From: JAZDJP01 sp043803805
GTDB taxonomy: Bacteria > Planctomycetota > JAZDJP01
NCBI GenBank assembly: GCA_043803805.1
Contig: JAZDJP010000104.1
Coordinates: forward strand, 46,612 to 110,611
Direction of reading: 5' to 3'
DNA length: 64,000 bases
Position numbers and translations under genes: made by a program. The notes below the pieces were generated by a model, which was not told the DNA's origin, did no database searches, and worked only from the letters and a program-made list of their open reading frames with translations. Every line of letters starts with the position of its first letter. The first letter of the stretch is position 1. Shown one piece after another: positions 1 to 7,070 of the stretch.

Positions 1-374
1 TCCACGCCGATGACGAGGACATTCCTGTACCGGCCCGCCTCGATGGCATAGACGCCTTCATACAGGGCCAACGTCGAGGACGCGCAGGCGCCTTCGGTCC
101 GTGTCATGGGTTTCAACCGGAGGGCATCGTCAATGGCCACCGCCGCCGGCGCAACGTGTTCCTGATTTACGAAAAGAGAAGGCGAACACGAGCCGATATA
201 AACCGCGTCGATGTCTTTGGGCGCGAGGCCCGAATCCGCAATCGCCCCCCGGCCCGCCTCGATCAACAAGTGATAAAACGATTTGAGATCGTTGAGTTCT
301 CCGGTTTCCCTGTTCTTTTCGGTGAACACCCCGAACGTCGTGTTGTACGCCCCGATGATGCTGACGCGGCTCAT
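1..374 (-). CDS. Thiolase / acetyl-CoA acetyltransferase, N-terminal part (runs off the window)
   Basis: The reverse strand from 374 encodes a thiolase-fold protein starting MSRVSIIGAYNTTFG. The motif TEGACASS near residue 90 matches the nucleophilic-cysteine region of thiolases of the SCP-x/acetyl-CoA acetyltransferase type, which make or cleave 3-oxoacyl-CoA. Only about 124 residues are present; the C-terminal His and Cys motifs lie beyond base 1. The start codon overlaps the stop codon of the CoA-transferase by four bases (ATGA), so the two are probably translationally coupled. Next to a CoA-transferase and a dehydrogenase, cleavage of acetoacetyl-CoA to acetyl-CoA is a reasonable role. 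The substrate is inferred from neighbours only. Confidence 0.85.
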   Translation of the reverse strand, partial: MSRVSIIGAYNTTFGVFTEKNRETGELNDLKSFYHLLIEAGRGAIADSGLAPKDIDAVYIGSCSPSLFVNQEHVAPAAVAIDDALRLKPMTRTEGACASSTLALYEGVYAIEAGRYRNVLVIGV

Positions 375-1930
375 GCGGCACCTCCGGCCATTTTGAAGAC
401 GTGCTCCGGCATCCGGTTCACCTGCCGAACCACGGGACGGAAATCCATCAGCGCCAGCACCTGCTTTTCCACGTCAATGCCAGGCGCCACTTCGATCAGT
501 TCCATCCCGCCTTCGACCAGCCGGAACACGGCCCGCTCGGTGACGTACAAAACGTCCTGGCCGATTTCCCGCGCCCGCCTGGCGCCGAAGGAGACGCGTT
601 CCACGTGTTTTACGAATTTCCGGATCTTTCCTTCCGTGACGACAACCAGTTTGCCGTCCTCCACCGTGACGACCAAATCCCCCGTCGTGAAGGTCCCGCA
701 AAAAACGAGCTGTTTCGCCGTCTGGCTGATGTTGACGAATCCGCCGACGCCGGAGAGGCGCGTCCCGAACTGGGCGACGTTCACGTTGCCGGCCGCGTCC
801 GTTTGAGCCAGCCCCAGCGCCGCGAAATCCAGGCCCCGGCCGTCGTAGAAATCGAATTGCGACGGCTGATCCATCACCGCCTGCGGATGGAGCGACGCCC
901 CGAAGCTCAACCCGCCGGCGGGTACGCCGCCGATCGGGCCGCTCTCGATCGTCATGGTAAAACGGTCCCGCCAGCCGCGCTCGGCGGCGACGCAGGCGAT
1001 ACCTTCCGGAATGCCGATGCCGAGGTTGATGATCGCCCCGGGCGGAATCTCGTCGCAGGCGCGCGCGGCGATAATCCGGCGTTCCCCCATCGGAAGAACC
1101 GGCAACGCATCTCCGGGAATCCCCGCGTCGGGCAGGGAAGCGCAATAACCCGGATTGAAATGTTCGGCAAATGTCTGATCATGTTCATGCGGCTCGGCCA
1201 CCACGATGCGATCCACCCAGATCCCGGGCACCTTGACAAGCTGGGGATGAATCGGCTTGTCCAGCAGACGACTCACCTGCGCCAGAACCAGGCCGCCGTT
1301 GTTCCTGACCGCCTGGGCGATCGGCAGGACTTCGCCGAAAATGGCTTCGCCGTCCATGATGAGATTTCCAAACGGGTCCGCCGCCGTCGCCCGAATGAAA
1401 CCGACGTGAACCGGAAACGCTTTGTAGAACAACCACGTCTTGCCGTCAAGTTGAACGCGCTCCACGGCTCCGGGCGGCGTGCGATCGTTCAGCCGCCCGC
1501 CCTGCAATTCGGGATCGATGAACGTGTGAAGCCCCACGTGCGTGATACACCCGGGCCGGCCGGCGGCGATGTCGCGGAACAACTGGCAGATGACGCCCTG
1601 GGGAAAGTTGTAGGCCTCGATGGCGCCCTCGATCGCCATCTTTCCGAGTTTGGGCGCAAGCCCCCAGTGGCCGCCGATGACCCGCTTGAGCAAACCCGGA
1701 TGCGCGAGATGATTGGCGCCGCGATTTTTTCCGTCACCCTGGCCGGCGGCGTAAACCAGCGTCAAGCCCTTCGGCCCGCCCCGCCCGACAAAACGCCTTT
1801 CCAACGCCGACAAAAGCGCCTCGGGAACTCCCGCTCCGACAAAGCCGCTTGTGGCAATCGTCTGTCCGTCCCGAACCAGCGCGACGGCTTCCTCCACCGC
1901 GCACAATTTGGAATCGAGAATGGCGCTCAT
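371..1930 (-). CDS. Family I CoA-transferase, fused alpha and beta domains (acetate/acetoacetate type)
   Basis: This protein of 519 residues has both halves of a family I CoA-transferase in one chain, as in YdiF-type enzymes. The N-terminal half has the glycine-rich GFVGAGVPEALL segment. The C-terminal half has NLGIGIPEGIA followed by TIESGPIGG, which contains the Glu that forms the CoA thioester. It would move CoA between a short acyl-CoA and a free acid such as acetoacetate. I chose the ATG at 1930 because it overlaps the upstream stop (ATGA) and has GGAGG nine bases before it; the ATG at 1939 lies directly against that GGAGG. It sits between the dehydrogenase and thiolase genes of one operon. 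Exact substrate not determinable. Confidence 0.9.
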   Translation of the reverse strand: MSAILDSKLCAVEEAVALVRDGQTIATSGFVGAGVPEALLSALERRFVGRGGPKGLTLVYAAGQGDGKNRGANHLAHPGLLKRVIGGHWGLAPKLGKMAIEGAIEAYNFPQGVICQLFRDIAAGRPGCITHVGLHTFIDPELQGGRLNDRTPPGAVERVQLDGKTWLFYKAFPVHVGFIRATAADPFGNLIMDGEAIFGEVLPIAQAVRNNGGLVLAQVSRLLDKPIHPQLVKVPGIWVDRIVVAEPHEHDQTFAEHFNPGYCASLPDAGIPGDALPVLPMGERRIIAARACDEIPPGAIINLGIGIPEGIACVAAERGWRDRFTMTIESGPIGGVPAGGLSFGASLHPQAVMDQPSQFDFYDGRGLDFAALGLAQTDAAGNVNVAQFGTRLSGVGGFVNISQTAKQLVFCGTFTTGDLVVTVEDGKLVVVTEGKIRKFVKHVERVSFGARRAREIGQDVLYVTERAVFRLVEGGMELIEVAPGIDVEKQVLALMDFRPVVRQVNRMPEHVFKMAGGAA

Positions 1931-2679
1931 CCGATCCATCCTCCGTTGACATGAATCACCTGCCCCGTGATGTACGACGCCAGGTCACTGCACAAAAAGA
2001 GAATCGCGTTGGAAATCTCCCCGGGTTCTCCAAACCTTCCGAGGGGGACGGATTTGAGCATCTCCGCCCTCACTTCCTCCGGGATGCTCTTCCCCATCTC
2101 GGTGAGCACCACGCCCGGGGCCACCGCGTTCACGGTGATGCGCCGCTTGGCCACCTCCCGGCTCATGACTTTGGTCAGCCCGATCACGCCGGCTTTGGAG
2201 GCCGCGTAATTCGCCTGGCCGAAAAATCCGATCACGCCCGCGATGGACGCCATGTTCACAATGCGCCCGCCGTCGGCGAGTTTGACGGCGGCCTCCCGGC
2301 ACACGTTGAACGTGCCCGTGAGGTTGGTGTCGATGACGGCGCCCCATTCCTCGCGGCTCATTTTCCGGATTGTCCTGTCGCGAATAATCCCCGCGTTATT
2401 GACGACCACATCGAGACGTCCTCCGCGCGCGATCGCCGCGGCGAACATTTTTGCCACGCTTTCCGGATCGCGCACATCCCCCTCGGCGAGCGTCGCCCCG
2501 GGCCCGATCCCCGCGGCCGTTTCTTCGGCGCGCTTCCGGTTGACGCCTCCCGCGTCATGAAAATAATTGATTACGACCGAGGCGCCCGCCTGAGCCAGGA
2601 CGCGCGCGGTACAGGCGCCCAATCCCTGTCCTCCGCCCGTGACGAGCGCCGTTTTTCCGGCCAGATCAATCGGCACCAT
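1927..2679 (-). CDS. Short-chain dehydrogenase/reductase (FabG/PhaB/hydroxybutyrate dehydrogenase type)
   Basis: A classical SDR of 250 residues. It has the cofactor-binding TGGGQGLG motif near residue 14, NNAG, a catalytic Ser in NMASIAG, and YAASK with the catalytic Tyr and Lys. The C-terminus ITGQVIHVNGGW is typical of FabG-like oxidoreductases. I start it at 2679, where AAGGAGG precedes the ATG; the open frame extends 16 codons upstream without a ribosome site. With the CoA-transferase and thiolase downstream, 3-hydroxybutyrate dehydrogenase or acetoacetyl-CoA reductase activity is likely, but generic FabG activity cannot be excluded. It is 16 bases from the regulator gene upstream and overlaps the CoA-transferase start by four bases. 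Confidence 0.9.
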   Translation of the reverse strand: MVPIDLAGKTALVTGGGQGLGACTARVLAQAGASVVINYFHDAGGVNRKRAEETAAGIGPGATLAEGDVRDPESVAKMFAAAIARGGRLDVVVNNAGIIRDRTIRKMSREEWGAVIDTNLTGTFNVCREAAVKLADGGRIVNMASIAGVIGFFGQANYAASKAGVIGLTKVMSREVAKRRITVNAVAPGVVLTEMGKSIPEEVRAEMLKSVPLGRFGEPGEISNAILFLCSDLASYITGQVIHVNGGWIG

Positions 2680-2695
2680 CGCAAAGCCCTCCTTG

Positions 2696-3259
2696 TTATT
2701 TGGGGGAAACGTTCTGGAGAAAAACACACAGAAACCGGGCCGGCGCCCGTCCGACGACCTTCGTGGTGTGAACCTGATTCGGATCGAAATACAACGAATC
2801 GCCCGGCTTCAGGGTAAAACACGCCCTGCCCACGGTGAACGCCAGCGTTCCGGAGAGCATGTAGACAAACTCCTGCCCGCCGTGATGAAATTTGCCGACC
2901 GGGTCCCCCGGCCGAATCGTGAGAAGAAACGGCTCGCCGCGCTTGTCCGGCATGTCGAGGGCAAGCGCCTGATAGGAATAGCCGAACCGGGAACCGTCAC
3001 GGGTCAGCATGCGCCCCTGGCCCTTCCGCGTGAACGCGCAGGAGGACACCGTCTCCGGCTCGGCAAGGAATTGCGTCAAGCGGACCCCCAGCGCGTCGGC
3101 CACGCGCAGAAGGGTGGCGATCGACGGGGAAATGCGGCCGGTCTCGATCTTTGACAAGGCGCTCTTGGTCATGCCGGCGGCCCTGGCCAGGCCGGTGAGC
3201 GTCCGGCCCGCCCGAACGCGAATCTTCCGAATGTTGGCGCCGACGGCCTGTTCATCCAT
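2696..3259 (-). CDS. XRE-family regulator with C-terminal cupin domain
   Basis: A 187-residue protein with an N-terminal helix-turn-helix (LTGLARAAGMTKSALSKIE, residues about 20-40) and a C-terminal cupin sensor domain (HHGGQEFVYMLSGTLAF, then LKPGDSLYFDPNQVH). This architecture is common in local regulators of small-molecule catabolism, where the cupin binds the effector. It is the first gene of the dehydrogenase/CoA-transferase/thiolase operon and probably controls it and itself. The chosen ATG at 3259 lies seven bases from a -10-like hexamer with no Shine-Dalgarno sequence, so the mRNA may be leaderless. A GTG at 3268 is also in frame but lies within the promoter. The effector is unknown. 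Confidence 0.88.
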   Translation of the reverse strand: MDEQAVGANIRKIRVRAGRTLTGLARAAGMTKSALSKIETGRISPSIATLLRVADALGVRLTQFLAEPETVSSCAFTRKGQGRMLTRDGSRFGYSYQALALDMPDKRGEPFLLTIRPGDPVGKFHHGGQEFVYMLSGTLAFTVGRACFTLKPGDSLYFDPNQVHTTKVVGRAPARFLCVFLQNVSPK

Positions 3260-3266
3260 TGGCAAC

Positions 3267-3295
3267 ACTGTATCCTGTCAGGAAACGCTCGTCAA
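3267..3295 (-). promoter_or_regulatory. Promoter and palindromic operator of the XRE-cupin operon
   Basis: On the reverse strand TTGACG (3295-3290) and TACAGT (3272-3267) are separated by exactly 17 bases. The spacer carries the 17-bp near-palindrome GTTTCCTGACAGGATAC (3286-3270), with perfect core TCCTG-A-CAGGA. This is where an autoregulating HTH protein would be expected to bind. The ATG at 3259 begins seven bases after the -10 box. Confidence 0.6.
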
Positions 3296-3307
3296 GCGGG
3301 AAAATCA

Positions 3308-3776
3308 TTGATCGCCCCCGTCGCGCCGGTGCCGGGTTTCAAAGCAGACCGGACATACTTCGGTTACCGCGGTCGCGTCGCGGTGATGAGTCCCAGCAGG
3401 GAGGTGCTGGCCATTCCGGATACCTTCAAGAACCCCGGACGCGGAATTTGGGCCTTTTCCTTCGACGGCGGCGAAAAGAACTGGGCTCCGGACAAGGGGC
3501 TGCGGGATGACTGGGCAACCAGAGGAGGGCCTGGAGAAGAGCACATCTTTTGGTCTGCTGGAACGCGGCCAGGCCCATTCGCGCCTGGGCCTCCAGGGGC
3601 GCGGAGGACGCGCCGGACAACGTCGCCTGGAGCCGCAAGGGCAATCTTCTGGCCTTCACCGCGGGGGATATGCTTTACGTCTGGCAGCCGACCGCCGAGG
3701 CCGGCGAACCCGAGCTTCCCGGAGACAAGCCGGAGGCGGGGCGGACGGGGAGTGCCACAGCGGCGGAACGGGATTA
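3308..3776 (+). pseudogene. Decayed WD40-like protein fragment
   Basis: Two reading frames hold plausible protein remnants. The first, 3308 to about 3545, reads as beta-rich sequence (REVLAIPDTF, GIWAFSFDGGEKNW). The second, about 3590-3776, contains WSRKGNLLAFTAGDMLYVWQP, which has the spacing of a WD40 or WD40-like blade. The frames differ by two, so at least one frameshift lies between about 3540 and 3600. There is no Shine-Dalgarno site and no intact domain. I read it as the remnant of a beta-propeller gene; chance open frames in GC-rich DNA are the alternative. Confidence 0.35.
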
Positions 3777-3834
3777 ATATGACCCCGGATTACACAAAAT
3801 TTCCCTGCCGCCGCCCTCGCCGTTGAAATGACTG

Positions 3835-3862
3835 TTGTGCCGTCGAAACACCATGCTACAAT
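3835..3862 (+). promoter_or_regulatory. Promoter of the small-protein/nucleotidyltransferase pair
   Basis: TTGTGC (3835-3840) and TACAAT (3857-3862) are 16 bases apart. The -10 box overlaps the first in-frame ATG (3861), leaving the ATG at 3870, seven bases further, as a probable leaderless start. Confidence 0.45.
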
Positions 3863-3869
3863 GAAAGGC

Positions 3870-4112
3870 ATGCGGCGGCAAACCGACTTCTGCGACGACG
3901 AGGAAATGGAATGGATGCTCCTCTCGCCCGAAGAGCGCTGGCGGGAAACCCTGCGTTTGTGGGATGTCTATCTCGCGATGGGAGGATCGCTTGACCCCCA
4001 ACCCGATTCTCAAAGTCCTTTCGACACTGAAGCGACACAACACCCCGGCCCTTCTCATGGGTGGACAGGCGTGCATCCTCTACGGAGGAGCGGAATTCAG
4101 CCGGGACATTGA
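3870..4112 (+). CDS. Small conserved-looking protein overlapping a nucleotidyltransferase gene
   Basis: An 80-residue acidic protein. The core reads LLSPEERWRETLRLWDVY then LGG-like AMGGSLDPQPDSQSPF, a segment I associate with small unnamed proteins encoded before DUF6036-type nucleotidyltransferases; that association is from memory and was not searched. It has no signal peptide or membrane helix. I start it at 3870 because the upstream ATG at 3861 lies inside the -10 box. It overlaps the next gene by about 120 bases in another frame, an unusually long overlap that suggests tight co-expression. It may act as partner or antitoxin of the nucleotidyltransferase; this is inference. Confidence 0.6.
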   Translation: MRRQTDFCDDEEMEWMLLSPEERWRETLRLWDVYLAMGGSLDPQPDSQSPFDTEATQHPGPSHGWTGVHPLRRSGIQPGH

Positions 4113-4737
4113 TCTGGCGATTCCCGCCTCGCCCGAGGGGCTCCAGTCGCTGAAAAATGTCCTGGCGGAACTTGCGGCGCAACCGGTGTTCGTCCCGCCG
4201 CTGGAATCGGCCTACCTTGAAAAGGGGCATGCGTGCCATTTTCGATGCAACCATCCGGAGGCGGCCGGACTCCGAATTGATGTGCTGTCCCGAATACGGG
4301 GATGCCCGGAGTTCCCGACGCTCTGGAGGCGTCGTGCGGAGTTCGACATTCCGGAAATCGGTCCCGTCGCGGCACTTTCCCTCAGCGACCTCGTCCAAAG
4401 CAAGAAGACCCAGCGGGACAAGGACTGGCCCATGATCCGCCGGCTACTCGAAGCGGACTACCTTCTCCGTCGGGACACGGCGTCCCCGAGCGATATCCGC
4501 GGGTGGCTGGCGGAGTTGCGAACCCCGGCCTATCTGGCCGCGCTCGCGCGAGGGAACGAAGCGATTCGACGCAACATCCCCGGGCGAACTTGGCTGGCCG
4601 AGCCGGATATCGACGAGGACGCGATCGCCCTCCACCTCGACGAAGAGGAAAAAGCCGTGCGGCAAATCGATCGGGAATACTGGACGCCCCTCAGGCGGGA
4701 ACTCGAAATGCTCCGCCACGCACGATCTCCGTCGTGA
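3991..4737 (+). CDS. MNT/AbiEii-like nucleotidyltransferase
   Basis: A 248-residue protein with a minimal nucleotidyltransferase fold: MGGQACILYGG followed by SRDIDLAI, giving the glycine-rich loop and the metal-binding Asp pair (D39 and D41). The C-terminal half is charged and helical. Such enzymes modify a partner or tRNA with nucleotides and are often toxins or antitoxin-like transferases in two-gene systems. I favour the TTG start at 3991, five bases after GGGAGG; an in-frame ATG exists at 3964 without a good ribosome site. It lies almost entirely downstream of, but overlaps, the small 80-residue gene. Function as a toxin-antitoxin pair is inferred from the layout. Confidence 0.72.
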   Translation: MTPNPILKVLSTLKRHNTPALLMGGQACILYGGAEFSRDIDLAIPASPEGLQSLKNVLAELAAQPVFVPPLESAYLEKGHACHFRCNHPEAAGLRIDVLSRIRGCPEFPTLWRRRAEFDIPEIGPVAALSLSDLVQSKKTQRDKDWPMIRRLLEADYLLRRDTASPSDIRGWLAELRTPAYLAALARGNEAIRRNIPGRTWLAEPDIDEDAIALHLDEEEKAVRQIDREYWTPLRRELEMLRHARSPS

Positions 4738-4770
4738 GCGAGGCCGGGAAAGGGTCGAGTTTCAAAATCG

Positions 4771-7017
4771 TTACTTGTTCGGCACCCGCGCAAAACGAAC
4801 CATCCTCTCCGCCGGCTTCTGCTTCCTGGGCGTCCCCTTCAGCGGCCGCTCGTCCCACCAGACCGCGGCGTAATTCGGCGCGCCGATGAGAGGCGCCGCC
4901 AGACGGTTGATCCGGAAATTCTCCGTCGCCACCAGTTCCGATTCGCCCCACTTGCCGTCCTTGAAACGGCGGGCGCGAACTTCGTTCACGTTTTCCTCAT
5001 CGCCTTCCTTGAGGACTTTGACGTAGAAACAGACCATGACGTCGCCGCAGGCCGTAAGAATGGCATCCCCGATGTTATCGGGCTCCAGAGTCTCCTGCTT
5101 CCAGCCGTCGCCTTCCTGCCACGTCACTTTCAGGTCGCCCCGTTTTTCGGCCTTGAGAACGTCTCCGTAAATCCCGCCCTTGGCCAGAAACAACTTGTCC
5201 CCCAGAACCGCGCTGTCGGAATATCCCTTGGGAATGATTTTCTGAACCGGCCCCCAGGCTTTTCCGTCGTGCACCTGCATCCCGTCTCCCACCACGGCCA
5301 TCTGGTCTTTCAGCGGCAAAAGATTCCAACCGCACACGGGCGACCCGGCCCAGGGAAGGATTTCCTTCGGCGGCTTCGGGCGTTCTTCCACCGGCTTCTT
5401 CAAGTCTTCGAGATTCGGCTCGTAGAACGGCCTCGGAACCGGCTTGGACGCATCCTTGCACGGCGCCCAGGTGTAACCGTCGTCGTCGCTGAAATTCGCG
5501 ACGCACCCGCCCCAGCCGTCGGTATAAACCGTCCAGATCCGCCCATTGGGCAGCCGCCAGGCGCGGGATTCGCAGGGGCATTTCCGGAGGTTCTGGCTGA
5601 TCAGAGAAAGCTTTTCGTCCACCCAGCCCTCTCCGACGAACGCGAGTCTCTTGAACAGGACCCCGTATCCCTCATGGTAGCTCGTGCAATTCTCCGTTCC
5701 GATGGCATAGACATCCCCACTCGTGTCCGCCGATCCGGACCCCCGCAAAGCCCAGTGAGGCAAACAGGTGGGCTTCTTCTCGTCCGGCATAATGCCGCCC
5801 CAGGTCTTTCCACCGTCAAAACTGGCCGCCGCCGTCACCCCGCGCGTTCCAAAGGCAACCAGAAGCCGATTGTCGTCCCAGGCCACGCAGCCTCGCCTCA
5901 TGCTCTGGAAGTAAGTTCCTCCCGATCCTCCGAACGCCGTCTCCACGGCGTTCCAACCCGTTTGCCCCGTGAAAACGGTGACCGGCCCCACCTTCTCGAC
6001 CTTTCCCCGCACAGGCTTCATCTTCTCCGCGTCGCGCTTGACCGGATTGTAGATGACAGGCCGGGCGAAAGGTTTGGCCTCGCCTTCCATTTTGATAACC
6101 GGATACGTGGTGTCTTTTTCGGCGGCATCCTTCTTCACCAGCCGGATGTTGTCGAAGTAAAGCCTGGCCTCGCCCTCGTAGCCGTTGACGCGCAGGATGA
6201 AGCCAGTGATCTTGGCGAGATCGAGTTCCGCGGCGCGAGCCATCTCGGCCAGAGGAAACTCGCAGGTGACCTGCTTGTCCTTGGGAAGATTGTAGACGGC
6301 CAGGGCGGTGCGCAGGCCGAGGATGTGGGCACCGATCCTGGGGCCACTGCCGTCGAAGACCCGGATGGCCACCACCGCGGGCGCGCCCTCGCTGTAAAAA
6401 TCAACGCGCAGACGCTCGTAGCCCGTCCAGTCGTGAATCGTGTGGCGGCTCTCCAGGGCAGAGTCGAAGAAGTTGCCCTCGCGCTGGTAGAACCAGTCCT
6501 TGATGCCATGGTAGCTCGTCCCAGGCACCGGCTGGGCCATCAGGCCCATGGCTTGGCCGGCGGAATAGCCCTGCACATATTTCCAGCTCGTGAAAGTGGC
6601 CCGCTTGGAATACTTGCCCTGGGTGGCGCCGGTGTGGTAAAGATGGATCACGGGGCCGTCGCGGGAACCGCCGTCGTAGTAGACGCTCACCGGCCCGTCG
6701 TAATCCGCCGGCAACTTGAGTTCGTCAATATGATCCTTGACGCGCCAGCCGCTCTTGACGTCGCCACCCTCCCAGAGTTTGCCGATGAACCTCCAGTCCT
6801 TGCCGCCAGACGGATCCCGGGAGGCGTTTCCGACAATCTCATCAAGCTCGAAGCCGTGGAGCAGTTTCACGTCGGGTGAAGCCTCGGCGGCGGCCGCTAC
6901 CTGTCCGGCCAGTGCGACAATCGCCACGGCGCCGGCAACCGCAACCGTCCTCATCGTCGCGACCATCGCCATCGTACCCGCAACGGGCCTCATCGTTGTC
7001 CGTACTATCGATCTCAT
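4771..7017 (-). CDS. Secreted Asp-box (BNR/sialidase-like) protein with N-terminal carbohydrate-binding-type domain
   Basis: A 748-residue exported protein. A hydrophobic signal sequence covers about residues 10-45. A jelly-roll-like region follows (about 50-260; DWTGYERLRVDFYSEG, LYFDNIRLV). The C-terminal half is a beta-propeller with Asp-box repeats SFDGGKTW and SDDDGYTW, as in sialidases and related secreted hydrolases. I did not identify a full sialidase active site, so the enzyme activity is open. The ATG at 7017 has GGAGG seven bases upstream; the open frame runs to 7398 but has no support there. It lies 53 bases downstream of the sigma-glycosidase fusion gene and is probably co-transcribed with it. 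Confidence 0.8.
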   Translation of the reverse strand: MRSIVRTTMRPVAGTMAMVATMRTVAVAGAVAIVALAGQVAAAAEASPDVKLLHGFELDEIVGNASRDPSGGKDWRFIGKLWEGGDVKSGWRVKDHIDELKLPADYDGPVSVYYDGGSRDGPVIHLYHTGATQGKYSKRATFTSWKYVQGYSAGQAMGLMAQPVPGTSYHGIKDWFYQREGNFFDSALESRHTIHDWTGYERLRVDFYSEGAPAVVAIRVFDGSGPRIGAHILGLRTALAVYNLPKDKQVTCEFPLAEMARAAELDLAKITGFILRVNGYEGEARLYFDNIRLVKKDAAEKDTTYPVIKMEGEAKPFARPVIYNPVKRDAEKMKPVRGKVEKVGPVTVFTGQTGWNAVETAFGGSGGTYFQSMRRGCVAWDDNRLLVAFGTRGVTAAASFDGGKTWGGIMPDEKKPTCLPHWALRGSGSADTSGDVYAIGTENCTSYHEGYGVLFKRLAFVGEGWVDEKLSLISQNLRKCPCESRAWRLPNGRIWTVYTDGWGGCVANFSDDDGYTWAPCKDASKPVPRPFYEPNLEDLKKPVEERPKPPKEILPWAGSPVCGWNLLPLKDQMAVVGDGMQVHDGKAWGPVQKIIPKGYSDSAVLGDKLFLAKGGIYGDVLKAEKRGDLKVTWQEGDGWKQETLEPDNIGDAILTACGDVMVCFYVKVLKEGDEENVNEVRARRFKDGKWGESELVATENFRINRLAAPLIGAPNYAAVWWDERPLKGTPRKQKPAERMVRFARVPNK

Positions 7018-7070
7018 CACGTTTCCTCCGTTTCTGCAACATCCTGCCGGCTGCTTGCCCGATTTCACAT

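Noticed and set aside
401..1954. Long open frame of 517 codons on the plus strand
   Set aside because: It lies opposite the CoA-transferase, has no domain-like sequence or ribosome site, and is the usual antisense shadow in GC-rich DNA.
5269..6879. Open frame of 536 codons on the plus strand
   Set aside because: Antisense to the Asp-box protein gene, which has a signal peptide, motifs and ribosome site; the plus-strand product has no recognisable features.
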